A DNA stretch of 64,000 nt from NCBI GenBank assembly GCA_023512835.1, contig CM042089.1:17534562-17598561 (forward strand). Direction: 5' to 3'. This DNA is from Taxillus chinensis (Eukaryota; Streptophyta; Magnoliopsida; Santalales; Loranthaceae). The translations under genes and the position numbers were made by a program. Each line of letters opens with the position of its first letter. Position 1 is the first letter of the stretch. Below are positions 55,134-64,000 of this stretch, in pieces. The notes under the pieces are model-generated. The model saw only the letters and a program-made list of their open reading frames with translations, was not told where the DNA came from and searched no databases.

Positions 55134-57190
55134 ATGAGAGCAAAAATGGAGATTCCAATCAGCGGACCGAGTACCAGCTCCTACGCAAAGAGGGTGCCTA
55201 TTTTTGATGGCATAAATTATAAGATGTGGAGAGCTAGAATGGAGATGGTATTTATGTCCATGGGTATGGACGTTGAGCGGGTAATAAGAGATGGATATAT
55301 AGAACCAGCTAACGACAGAGAACCCATAGAAGCTGAAAGACGAACCTATGGGCTAAACAGCGGAGCTTTGAGTGTTATTACATCTGCACTCACAAACTCT
55401 AAATATGCAAAGGTTATGGACTGCAGGGTTGCAAAGGATTTATGGGATAGACTAGAAAGTTTCTATCAAGGAGATGGTAGACTAAAAGAAACCAGGCTGT
55501 AATTGTATACTCAGATATTTGAAGCTCTTAGAATGGAGGAACAAGAGAGTATACAAGAGTTCTTTGTATGATTGATTAAGATTGTCAATGACATAAGAAG
55601 TCATGGCAAAAATAAAAAGAACTTTGCAATTGTAAAGAAAGTGCTAAATGTTCTACCCAAGAGATTCATCCCAAGGGTGGAAGTCTTAGAGAACAGTCAA
55701 GACCTAGACACGATGAGTTTTCAGGAGTTGCAGTACAGTTTAACTGTATTCGAGATGAAGTTGTACTCTTATGAAGAGTTATCCACTTCAATATCCTAGC
55801 CCGTAACCAAGGAATCAAAAGAAGTAGCCTTCAAGGCTATGAGAAAATTAAAAATTAAAAATGAAGTTAAGTCCTCAGAAGAACAAGAGGACAGTGACAG
55901 TGAAGACAGTGAAGATGAGGTTGTAGCCTACTTCACTAGAAAATTCAGAAGAAATGGAGCAGAAAAGCAAGATGGAGGAAAAGGGAAAGGTGGTCTTTCC
56001 CTCAGATGTTTTAAATGTGGAAAGCGGGGGCACTTTGTATCCCAATGCAAAGTGAAAGCTAATGACTTGGATGATGAAGCCTCAAATGAAGAGGATACAA
56101 AGTGGAAGAAGTCATCATACCGAAGAAGCAATTGCACAAGGAGACGAGCAGCTTCACAAAAGAAGGGCTCACACAAGAATTACATGAGCCGCATTACTGA
56201 ATCTGATGATAAAGAGGAATGTTCATCAGATTGTGCTTTTGTCGCCAAGATAGAGGTGGACAATAGAAGCATTGCCTCAGAGGAGGAAGAGGCAAGTGCA
56301 AAAGAAGAAATTGATCTGGAGGAAGAGCTAGAGCTTGCTACTGAGGAGATCCGCAAGAGAGGTTCCAGGATAAAGCAACTCAAGGGAGAGCTCAAGCAAG
56401 CCAAGGGAGAGCTTGGTGAAATTAGAGGTGAGAAGGATAGGGTGTTGGTGGACTCTAAGAAGTTTTGCAAGAAATTGTCAGTCTAAAGCTCAAGCTAGAG
56501 GAGCAAATCAAGATTTGTGATGACATCACCACAGAATTGACCACTAGAGACACCACAATCCAACTGCTTGAAGAAGAACTGGTAGGCCTTCAACTGAAGA
56601 TCTCAAGGGATAAAGCCAGTCAAGCTTCAACCTCTATGAGTTCCCAGATCACATCACGCGTCACTCCACATGAAACTCAAAGAACCGGGGTAGCACTGGA
56701 GGTGGGAATGGTTGTCAATTCAGACTTCCATGACAATCCTATGGAACCTACTATCGTGCCTCATACTAGCAAGAGAATGGAGAGAGTGAATGACGTGAAG
56801 ATGGAGAGACATCCGAAGGAGTCCAAGCTTAATGGAGTGACCAAATGCGTTCAGAAAATTTGAGCATTCCAAGAATGTGAAGAAATCTAATGCATATGTC
56901 ATTTCCACAAATGTTCGGGTGCCCCTCAAAAAAGAAGGTAAACCTGTGAAACCAACCGTCAAGGCCAAGCCTGTTCTGAAGAAGATCCCAGTTGTTCAGA
57001 AGTTGAGCAACACCAGCTTTCAGGGTCACTGCTACTACTGTGCAATGTGGGGTCACATGGCTAGATTTTGTTGGTGGAGGTATCCAGTGCAAGCTCCTAG
57101 AATTGCGATGAAGACATCTAGAAGGAACTTGTACCAGATTGAGAGAAAGAAACCAGTGGGAAGTTTCTACACTTACTGTCAGAAACAAGG
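55134..57190 (+). pseudogene. gag: Copia C gag with several zinc knuckles
   Basis: It starts at 55134 or, more likely, ATG 55146 (MEIPISGPSTSS). The capsid part is UBN2-like: FDGINYKMWRARMEMVF, VAKDLWDRLESFYQGDGR, then stops at 55500 and 55569, VLNVLPKRFIP and a stop at 55797. The frame 55839-56486 carries an acidic stretch, knuckle CFKCGKRGHFVSQC (about 56007-56048) and a coiled coil (56290-56450). After further shifts a second knuckle CYYCAMWGHMARFC (about 57030-57070) and a third, degenerate one (YCQKQGHDEASC, about 57175-57212) appear in the frame that continues into protease. Confidence 0.85.
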
Positions 57191-57947
57191 ACATGATGAA
57201 GCTTCATGCTGGTGGAAGCCAAAGCCCATTTCCACGAACAACAAGTTTACTGTACTTGTAGACTTGGAAGTTTGTGACAAGTGTGGCAGTGAATGTCATG
57301 GCTCTAGAAAAGTGCTTATTCCTGAGCATAATAAAAAGAAGAATACTGTGAACGTTCAAGAGAAAAGGGAAGTGAGAGCATCTCAGAAGACTGTGAAGAT
57401 TACACCCCAGGGGGAGTGCTTCAAGTCTAAAGTAAAACAGGAAGAGCGCTTCAAGTCTAAAGTAAAACAAGTGTATATGGCCAAGGAGAAAGAAGTGACT
57501 CATATTGCTGAGATTGTATTGAAAGCAAACATCAAGGACAGACATTGGATTCTTGATAGTGGCTGCTCGGGTCACATGACTGGTGATCTAAAGAAACTGT
57601 CAGATGTGAACAAAGATGAATCTGGCAAAGTAAGATTTGGTAATGATAGCTCATTGAAGATCAAAGGGCTAGGACCAGCCAAATGGAGAAAGAATAAACT
57701 GAAGGATGTTCTGCATGTTGAAGGATTGAAATACAATCTAGCATCCGTCAATCAGCTGTGTGATGCAGGTCATGAAGTGGCCTTTACAAAAACTGGTTGT
57801 CAAGTGAAAAGAGAAAACGGCAACACAGTAGCAACTAGAAGAAGGACAGATGGGGACTTGTATGTTATTGATGAAAACAAGACCAATAGCTGTCATATTA
57901 CAAAGGTAGAAGAAAATGAACTTTGGCATAGAAGATTGGACATCTGA
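57191..57947 (+). pseudogene. Copia C protease
   Basis: Continuation of the open frame 56877-57947. A CDKCGSECHGS segment (about 57275) is followed by a basic linker with a short internal duplication (ERFKSKVKQ repeated, about 57425-57470), then the active site HWILDSGCSGHMTGD at about 57543-57587 and VEGLKYNLASVNQLC. LWHRRLDI marks the gag-pre-integrase start, and the frame ends with TGA at 57945. Confidence 0.87.
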
Positions 57948-58071
57948 ATTAGAAGAATATGAGAAGACTTGTGAATTGCAAGGCTATCAGAGATATTCCA
58001 GATATTAAAGAGAAAGAGAGCATGTTTGCTCAGCATGCTTACATGGAAAACAAGCCAGATTTCACTACCAT

Positions 58072-58836
58072 GTGAAGGAATATAATTCAGAAGCAGTTTT
58101 GGATATTGTGCATACAAACCTGTGTGGACCAATGCGAAATAAGGAACTCAATGGTGAGAGATACTTCATTCTATTTGTGGATGATTTCACTAGGAGAACC
58201 TGTATTATGTATTTGAAGCTTAAGACAGAAGCTCTAGACTGTTTCAAGAAGTATAGAAGAATGGCTGAAAATGACTGTGGTCGAAAGATTAAGATTCTAA
58301 GATTTGATCAGGGTACTGAGTTCACAAATGAAGCCTTTAAGAGATATCTAAATAAACATGGGATATAGCATCAACTATCAGCAGCAAGAACTCCACAACA
58401 AAATAGGGTTATTGAAAGGAAGAATAGGGCTGTCATTGAAATGGGCAGAACCCTACTGCTGGAAGCTAATCTTCATGAAAGATTTTGGACAGAGGCAACT
58501 ATAATAGCAGTACACCTACTGAATAGAATCGCCTTAAGACCAAGGACAGATTGCACACCTTATAAACTATGGTGTGGGAAGAAGTCAACAGCCAAATACT
58601 TCAAAATATTTGAAAGCCCTTGCTTCGTGAAGATAAAGGAGCAAGGAAGTGAAACATTTCATGCCAGATCTGAGGAAGAAACATTTGTTGGATACTCATA
58701 TCAAACAAAGGGGTATAGAGTTTTTTTTCCAAGACTTGGAAAAGTAATAACTTCAAGTGAAGTTAAAGTGGATGAAAACTGGAAGAAAGATGCAACTAAG
58801 GATGAGAATATGGATTTTAAAGTAGCAAAACCTTAG
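58072..58836 (+). pseudogene. Copia C integrase
   Basis: DIVHTNLCGPM (His/Asn where Asp is usual, so the first catalytic Asp is altered), FVDDFTRRTCIMYL, RFDQGTEFTNEAF (second Asp), a TAG at 58366, then QQNRVIERKNR with the Glu (about 58395-58430), LLEANLHERFWTEA and FVGYSYQTKGYRVF. Ends with a stop at 58834. Confidence 0.88.
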
Positions 58837-60565
58837 GAGGAAGTCAAGTCTAAGCATGAAAAAGAAGAGAAAAAGGAGGACACAAACTCAGAGAAGTTTG
58901 ATGAAGAAGAGAAGGAAGAGCCCAATCCTGGAGTAGATTCTACTAAAAAGTGGTCCAGTGTGCATGACAAGGAAAAGATCTTTGGTGATCCCCAAGCAGG
59001 TGTAACAACCAGGAGGAAATTTACAAGTGCTACTGCATTGCTCTCTCAATTAGAACTTAAAACAGTTGGAGAAGCAGTAGAAGATGAAGCTTGGATCATA
59101 ACAATGAATGATGAGCTAGATCAAATTGAAAAGAATAAGACATGGGAGCTCATTCCTAGACCAAAGAACAAGAATGTCATCAGAACTAAATGGGTATTTA
59201 GGAATAAGCTGAACGATGATGGCAAGATTGTCAGGAACAAGGCACAACTGGTATGCAAGGGATATTCTCAGATTGAGAGACAAATGTTGGTGAGATTTTT
59301 GCACCAGTAGCAAGGCTAGAAACTATCAAAATGTTTCTTGCATTAGCAGGACATAAGAAATTCAAAGTTTATCAAATGGATGTGAAGTCTGCCTTTCTCA
59401 ATGGGTTGCTGAAGGGAGAAGTGTATATTGAGCAACCAGATGGAATGCAGGTTGCTGATGATGAGACACATGTTTGTAAACTGAAGAAAGCCTTGTATGG
59501 ATTGAAGCAAGGTATAGCTGACTAGATGGGTATTTACAAAAAATAAACTTCAGTATAGGAATAGTGGATCATAACTTATATATACTGAATTCAGATAAAG
59601 GTCAATTGGCTACTATAGTCTATGTGGATGACATTATACTCAGAGGAAGTCACTCAAGATTATGTGAAGAATTTGCCAAGAGAATGAGTGATGAATTTGA
59701 AATGTCTCTCATAGGAGAACTGACATACTCCTTGGGACTGCAGATTAGGCAAACTGTTGAAGGCATATTTATATCACAGCACAAGTATGCCAAGGAACTG
59801 CTGAAGAAGTATGGTATGGAATATAATAAGCTTGTTGGAACCCCAATGGCTACAGGCTGCAAACTTCATAAGGATCAGGAAGGCACAAGTGTAAATCAAA
59901 AAGAGTATCGAGGTATAATCAGAAGCCTCTTATACATCACAGCCTCTAGACCTAATCTGATGCAAGGTGTGTGTCAGGCAAGTAGATATCAAGTAGATCC
60001 AAAGGAGTCTCACTTTCTGGTAGTCAAGAGGATCCTTAGATACCTAAATGGTACACTGGAGATGGGATTGTGGTATCCTTCTAAGGATTCCATTGAGTTA
60101 CAGGCTTACACTGATGCAGATTGGATTGGAAACATCGATGACAGACGCTCTACAAGTGGCTGCAGTTTTTATTTAGGCTCTAAATGTGTTGCATGGTTGA
60201 GCCGCAAACAGAATAGTGTTGTTTGTAGCACAATAGAAGCAGAGTATGTGGCTGCACATGCGGCATGTACTCAAGTGGTATGGATGCATACGCAATTGTC
60301 AGACTTGGGAGTCAGTGTTGAGTTACTTGTGAACATCTAGTGTGACAACCAGAGTGCCGTCAATATCAGCAGGAATCCTGTCCAACATTCGAAGACCAAG
60401 CATATCAACTATCGCTACCACTACATCAAGGAACTAGTGGAAGAGGGAAATGTGCAATTGCTGTATGTTCCTACGCAGGAACAAACAGATGATATTCTCA
60501 CCAAACCTCTATCCATTGAGCTGTTTGACAGACACCGCAGTGGGTTGTTTGTACAGCCATGTTGA
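58837..60565 (+). pseudogene. Copia C reverse transcriptase and RNase H
   Basis: After an acidic linker, RT starts near 59080 (DEAWIITMNDELDQIEKN, RTKWVFRNKLNDDGKIV). A frameshift near 59285, then [16 protein letters not shown] and KKALYGLKQ, a stop at 59523, and from 59564 an open frame with catalytic IVYVDDIILRGS and TASRPNLMQGV. RNase H: YTDADWIGN, STIEAEYVAA, a stop at 60338, DNQSAVNISRN and ILTKPLSIELF, ending at about 60563. Confidence 0.9.
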
Positions 60566-61096
60566 AAATCCAGTCGAATCGACTATCCCATGAAACTACA
60601 CTCTGTAAATTCCTATGGTTGACATCGACCCAACATCGATATGGAAGCAACCTACATCGACCTTATATCCAGGTCGACCATGTTCCACATTATTTATTTA
60701 ATTAGTTCGACATCGACCTTATTTTGGATAGATCGACCTGGGAGGACCCGTGTCCTAGTTCAGAGAGTTAGAAGTTCAGAGGTGCCTTTTTGGTGCTAAA
60801 ATTCAGGTTTTCATGTGTATTTTCTAGTATTTTGTAATGAGCAAAGGGGATCATGGTCAAATCCGGAGCATCGTGGTCAAATCCGGAGCATTAGGTCAAA
60901 ATCTGAGACACCAATGATATGGAGTAAGGATCTGAGTGATCCCTTAGCATGGAGTGGGCCTCGGTAGTCTGGAGTAATCTGTTGCGTTATTAGCTCGGAT
61001 TGATCCGCAGCATTAGTAATCTAGAGTAGTAGAGGTCGATACGAGGTCGACGCATGTTCTGGGCCTCGTTGACCTAGTGTAGCGTGTCTTCTTTGT

Positions 61097-61119
61097 TATA
61101 TATATATATATATATATAT
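61097..61119. repeat. (TA)n microsatellite
   Basis: Uninterrupted TA run of about 11 units. Confidence 0.9.
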
Positions 61120-61170
61120 TCACTAGTTTTTGGGAGGGAGAAACACTAGCCGTCATCATACTTTTGGAGG

Positions 61171-61173
<3 letters not shown>

Positions 61174-61214
<41 letters not shown>
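61174..61214. repeat. (GA)n microsatellite
   Basis: Uninterrupted GA run of about 20 units; overlapping open frames of Arg/Glu or Ser/Leu are translated repeat. Confidence 0.92.
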
Positions 61215-61217
<3 letters not shown>

Positions 61218-62139
61218 TCATTGTCGGTTCAAGCATGCCGTTGCGTCTTGAGAGTGGAGGACGCTTATCGAAGAAGGGCGTTGTCACACCCCCAACTCCA
61301 GGAGTCCCGAAATCGGGCACGTGACTACCCCATACCCACACCCGAGGGCAAGGAGTTAGTGAATAGCACCAAAAAGGACCCACAACGGGTGCTGCTCGAA
61401 TGCACCTGTAGAATCATACAACAAGGGTATTCTTGTACTCCCAAAACCATGCTATTGAATGAAAATATTGTCATACAATAGCATACATATCATAAGATAT
61501 AGTACAACAAGCATGGACCTATGTCCGGAAAGAAGGTATAGATAATACAAAATAACCAGAATGGACATAGTCCAACTCCCCAAGTGTACGGATCGTGACA
61601 ACTAACATAGCGGACTTTAAGTCCTACCACGGAACCCAAGGGAAGGTGCTTTAAAAATAAAACTTATTTGATAATTCATTGGCGTCATTAAAAATTAGTT
61701 TTTCAATTTTGAAAATGTGAATTTTTTTCAATTCATTTCACAAAACGATAGTTGAATGTTTTTATGAGAGAATTAAGGAGTTCGACTTCAATTGATGCAG
61801 TTTTATTCAATGATGATTTTGAGCCAACTGAGTCACCAAAGGTTAAAGTGCTTTTCATAACATTTCAACGTTTTATCTGGCTTAAAGTGATTGGAGTTCG
61901 TTTTCAAGAACATGTGTAAGAAATCTCAATTATTTAATGATAATAGTTAGCCATATCCAAAGAATTTAATCTTCATGGATGTTGATCTGAAGACAATTTG
62001 ATTTAATTGATCAAAATAAAATACGGGGAGACAGTTGCTTGAATGCTTTACTTTTTAATGGATATTGTACCAAAATTGTGTCAACTTCGAAAGAAGTTTT
62101 ATTCCTTTAATCGGTTCATAAGTTGACTTCGCCTTTGTC

Positions 62140-62346
62140 AGTAGTTTACTTTGATCCGGGAAGTCATAGTTGAATACGACTCGATTTACAACGTATTGAG
62201 TCATTTTCAGCAGTTTACTTTGATTCGGAAAGTCATAATTGAATAGGACTCGGTTTACAACGCATTAAGTCATTATCAGCAGTTTACTTCAATTTAGGAA
62301 GTCATAGCTGAATACGACTCGGTTTATAATGCATTGAGTCATTGTC
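62140..62346 (+). repeat. 69-bp tandem repeat, three copies
   Basis: Units at 62140, 62209 and 62278 each contain AGTTTACTT, AAGTCATA, ACTCG and TTGAGTCATT-like words, diverged by about 10-15 percent by eye. A partial fourth start follows. Confidence 0.85.
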
Positions 62347-62915
62347 AGTAGTTTACTTCGATTTGATTTAAACAAAGAATGACAAGTTATTCTCACCAGC
62401 TTACCTCATCTTTGGAAGCGACTTAAGCTTATTCGGTTATGTTCGACTTGAAGAATGTACGTCTCCAAGGTTAAAGGACTTACAATTTCCAGATCGTGAT
62501 GTTAATTGATGATTATTAGGTTCAATTTGAACTTCGAGTCGGGATGAATAAGAGCTTGGTTCTTCAATTCTATTCCAAACATGTGACTACATCTTAAATT
62601 ACATTCATATAAAAGCCTATACTTATATTTTTCTCGCCATTATAGATATGTATGTAGTCCTCAAACAACAAAGTTGTTGCTCATAGAGCACTTATTATTT
62701 ATAAAACTTTCCATATTCATAAGTACAATGAAAAAAATATGTAGCTGCTCTCTCCCTATGTAACTTCAGCTAGCACTGAAGCTAATATACAATCCTTAGA
62801 GACTGAACTCAAGCTTTATGGGGGCACTCTGAAGCAAAATGGCCTTTCTTGTAGTCCCAACCCAACAGTTATGGGGATTTCAAGGCTTCACACCATTGGC
62901 AAAGAAAACCTTCCA

Positions 62916-63168
62916 CATTCTCATCGGTCAGCATGAAACATCATAGAAAACACCAAAAACAAAATCCATCATTAGTCCATTAATATTAGCCAGCTACTAA
63001 ATTGAAAAATAACAAATCTTCAACATCAGCAATTCAAACCCTCCTCATTCTGACCAGTCAGCATGAAGCATCACACAAAACTTCAAAAACAAAATCCACC
63101 ACCAGTCCATTAATATTGGCCAGCTACTGAATTGAAAAATAACAAACCTTCAACATCGGCAAATCTCC
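62916..63168 (+). repeat. 130-bp tandem duplication
   Basis: CATTCTCATCGGTCAGCATG at 62916 recurs as CATTCTGACCAGTCAGCATG at 63046; both units share TCCATTAATATT and GCCAGCTACT. Non-coding. Confidence 0.85.
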
Positions 63169-64000
63169 TAAAGCCATGAAAGGTAGTGACATCAGTGAGG
63201 CCCCATTGGCTTCCCAAGCTTTATGCATCTTAAATTAATCATGGAGATGATTTTTATGTTTGTAGAATTAAAAAAATGCATATGCAAAACTATTATTACT
63301 TGATCTAAAATAATAAACTTTTAACCTTCTGGGAGGAATACTTCTATGAAGTTGAACAGAAGTTGTTGAAACATTTGGCAAAGAATGAGGAAGCTAAGAT
63401 ACAGTTGAGTCAACCTTAGCCGTAGGTTGGCTTACTTTCATCTTACCTTTCCCATTGTCCAAAAAATGAAACCTTCTCCATCTCAAGCTTTCTGTGTGTT
63501 TAATAAATCATCAAGATGATTGTTATATTTGTACAAGTAAACATCTGCAAAACTATTATTAGTTAATCTAAAATAACAAACCTTTAATACTCAGGGCAGA
63601 ACACTCCTATGACATTGAGCAAAATCTATTGAAACGTTTCGCGCAACATGAGGAAGCTAAGTTGTAGTTGAGTTGAGCTAAGGTCAGTACAGTCCTGAGC
63701 TTGACCTCTGCTCAACTCAATGCAGCTTAGCTTCAAGCACTAATCTTCGAGGCAATGATAATGACTACCTATTTGATCTAAAATAACAAACTCTCAACAT
63801 TCTGGGGTAAATGATTATGCGTCAAGTAACACAGTGTACCTTTTTAGGTTGTCCTCAATGCAACACCCTAAAAGATAACAATATAATTATTTGAGTCCGA
63901 CAATGAAAATTGAAACACAAAATTTAACTCTTCAAAAAAAGGAGAATTGATTTTATTTCAATCCCAACCAGACTTTGTAAAATAAAAGATTCCTTAAGGT

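Larger units (their letters stand above)
54111..60565 (+). mobile_element. Copia C: Ty1/copia retrotransposon, degenerate, no 3' LTR recognised
   Basis: Primer site, gag with several zinc knuckles, protease, integrase, RT and RNase H in copia order on the plus strand. About a dozen stops and frameshifts. It is clearly a different family from copia A and B: gag opens differently and it has no ORF3. Both outer boundaries are uncertain. Confidence 0.85.
60566..61281. other. Sequence after copia C pol; no gene
   Basis: TCGACC/ATCGACC words recur at 60625-60750, then AAATCCGGAGCA repeats (60860-60895) and GGAGTAAGG-like words (60921-61035). TA and GA microsatellites follow. It could be copia C 3' untranslated/LTR sequence, but no matching 5' copy was recognised. 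Confidence 0.4.
61282..64000. other. LTR-like start and unresolved AT-rich tail
   Basis: From 61282 the sequence reads TGTCACACCCCCAACTCC, a start typical of some plant Ty3 LTRs. No partner, primer site or end was found before the window edge. The rest is AT-rich and without a supported gene. It includes a 69-bp triplication (62140-62346) and a 130-bp duplication (62916-63168). A stretch near 63545-63600 resembles the latter. Confidence 0.35.

Noticed and set aside
60566..61281. 3' LTR of copia C
   Set aside because: I could not match any part of it to the sequence upstream of the primer site at 55000, so I left it unassigned.
61156..61481. Frames over the GA microsatellite and the following LTR-like start
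   Set aside because: Start within simple repeat; no conserved protein.

Overview
The window looks like intergenic heterochromatin from a flowering plant (probably a eudicot with a large, repeat-rich genome; I cannot name the species). Almost every base can be assigned to plant transposable elements, and I found no intact host gene, rRNA gene, tRNA gene or CRISPR array. The evidence is plant-type Ty3/gypsy (Tat/Ogre-like) and Ty1/copia polyproteins, LTR pairs with 5-bp target-site duplications (TSDs), tRNA-Met-type primer sites and a CACTA transposon with plant-style termini.

Layout. The backbone from 26.6 kb to about 52 kb is a minus-strand copia element ('copia B', SIRE/Maximus-like), read right to left: LTR edge and primer site (51.96 kb), gag, protease, integrase, RT/RNase H, then a third reading frame (ORF3) cut at 26.63 kb. 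Two Tat/Ogre-like elements lie in it. Tat 2 (32914-48506, TSD GTCAA) splits the integrase of copia B. Tat 1 starts left of the window and ends at about 26630, inside ORF3 of copia B. Tat 1 is itself interrupted by a solo LTR in its protease (3096-4879, TSD ACGCC/GCGCC), a second solo LTR in its 3' region (9263-10756, TSD AGGGT) and a complete 12.75-kb copia element 'copia A' (12448-25201, TSD CTTTT) that landed in a 29-bp minisatellite. Tat 2 carries a 3.6-kb non-autonomous CACTA transposon (40253-43879, TSD TCA) holding exon-intron fragments of a mitochondrial-type HSP60 chaperonin gene. To the right are copia B LTR sequence, a degenerate GAGTC/TTCGA-rich tract, a third copia element 'copia C' (plus strand, pol to 60.56 kb) and an unresolved 3-kb tail that begins like another LTR.

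State of the genes. All coding regions are decayed by stop codons and frameshifts. Tat 1 keeps the full order gag, protease, G-patch, intron, RT, RNase H, second RNase H, integrase. Tat 2 keeps only gag between 3-kb LTRs, so it looks like a non-autonomous gag-only derivative. Copia A and copia B both carry a third ORF after pol. In copia A it combines a region resembling the 'putative plant transposon protein' domain with a C-terminal Ulp1/C48-like cysteine protease whose catalytic-residue pattern is still readable. This ORF and the HSP60-carrying CACTA are the most interesting content. The implied order of events is copia B first, then Tat 1 and Tat 2 into it, then the solo LTRs, copia A and the CACTA into the Tat elements.
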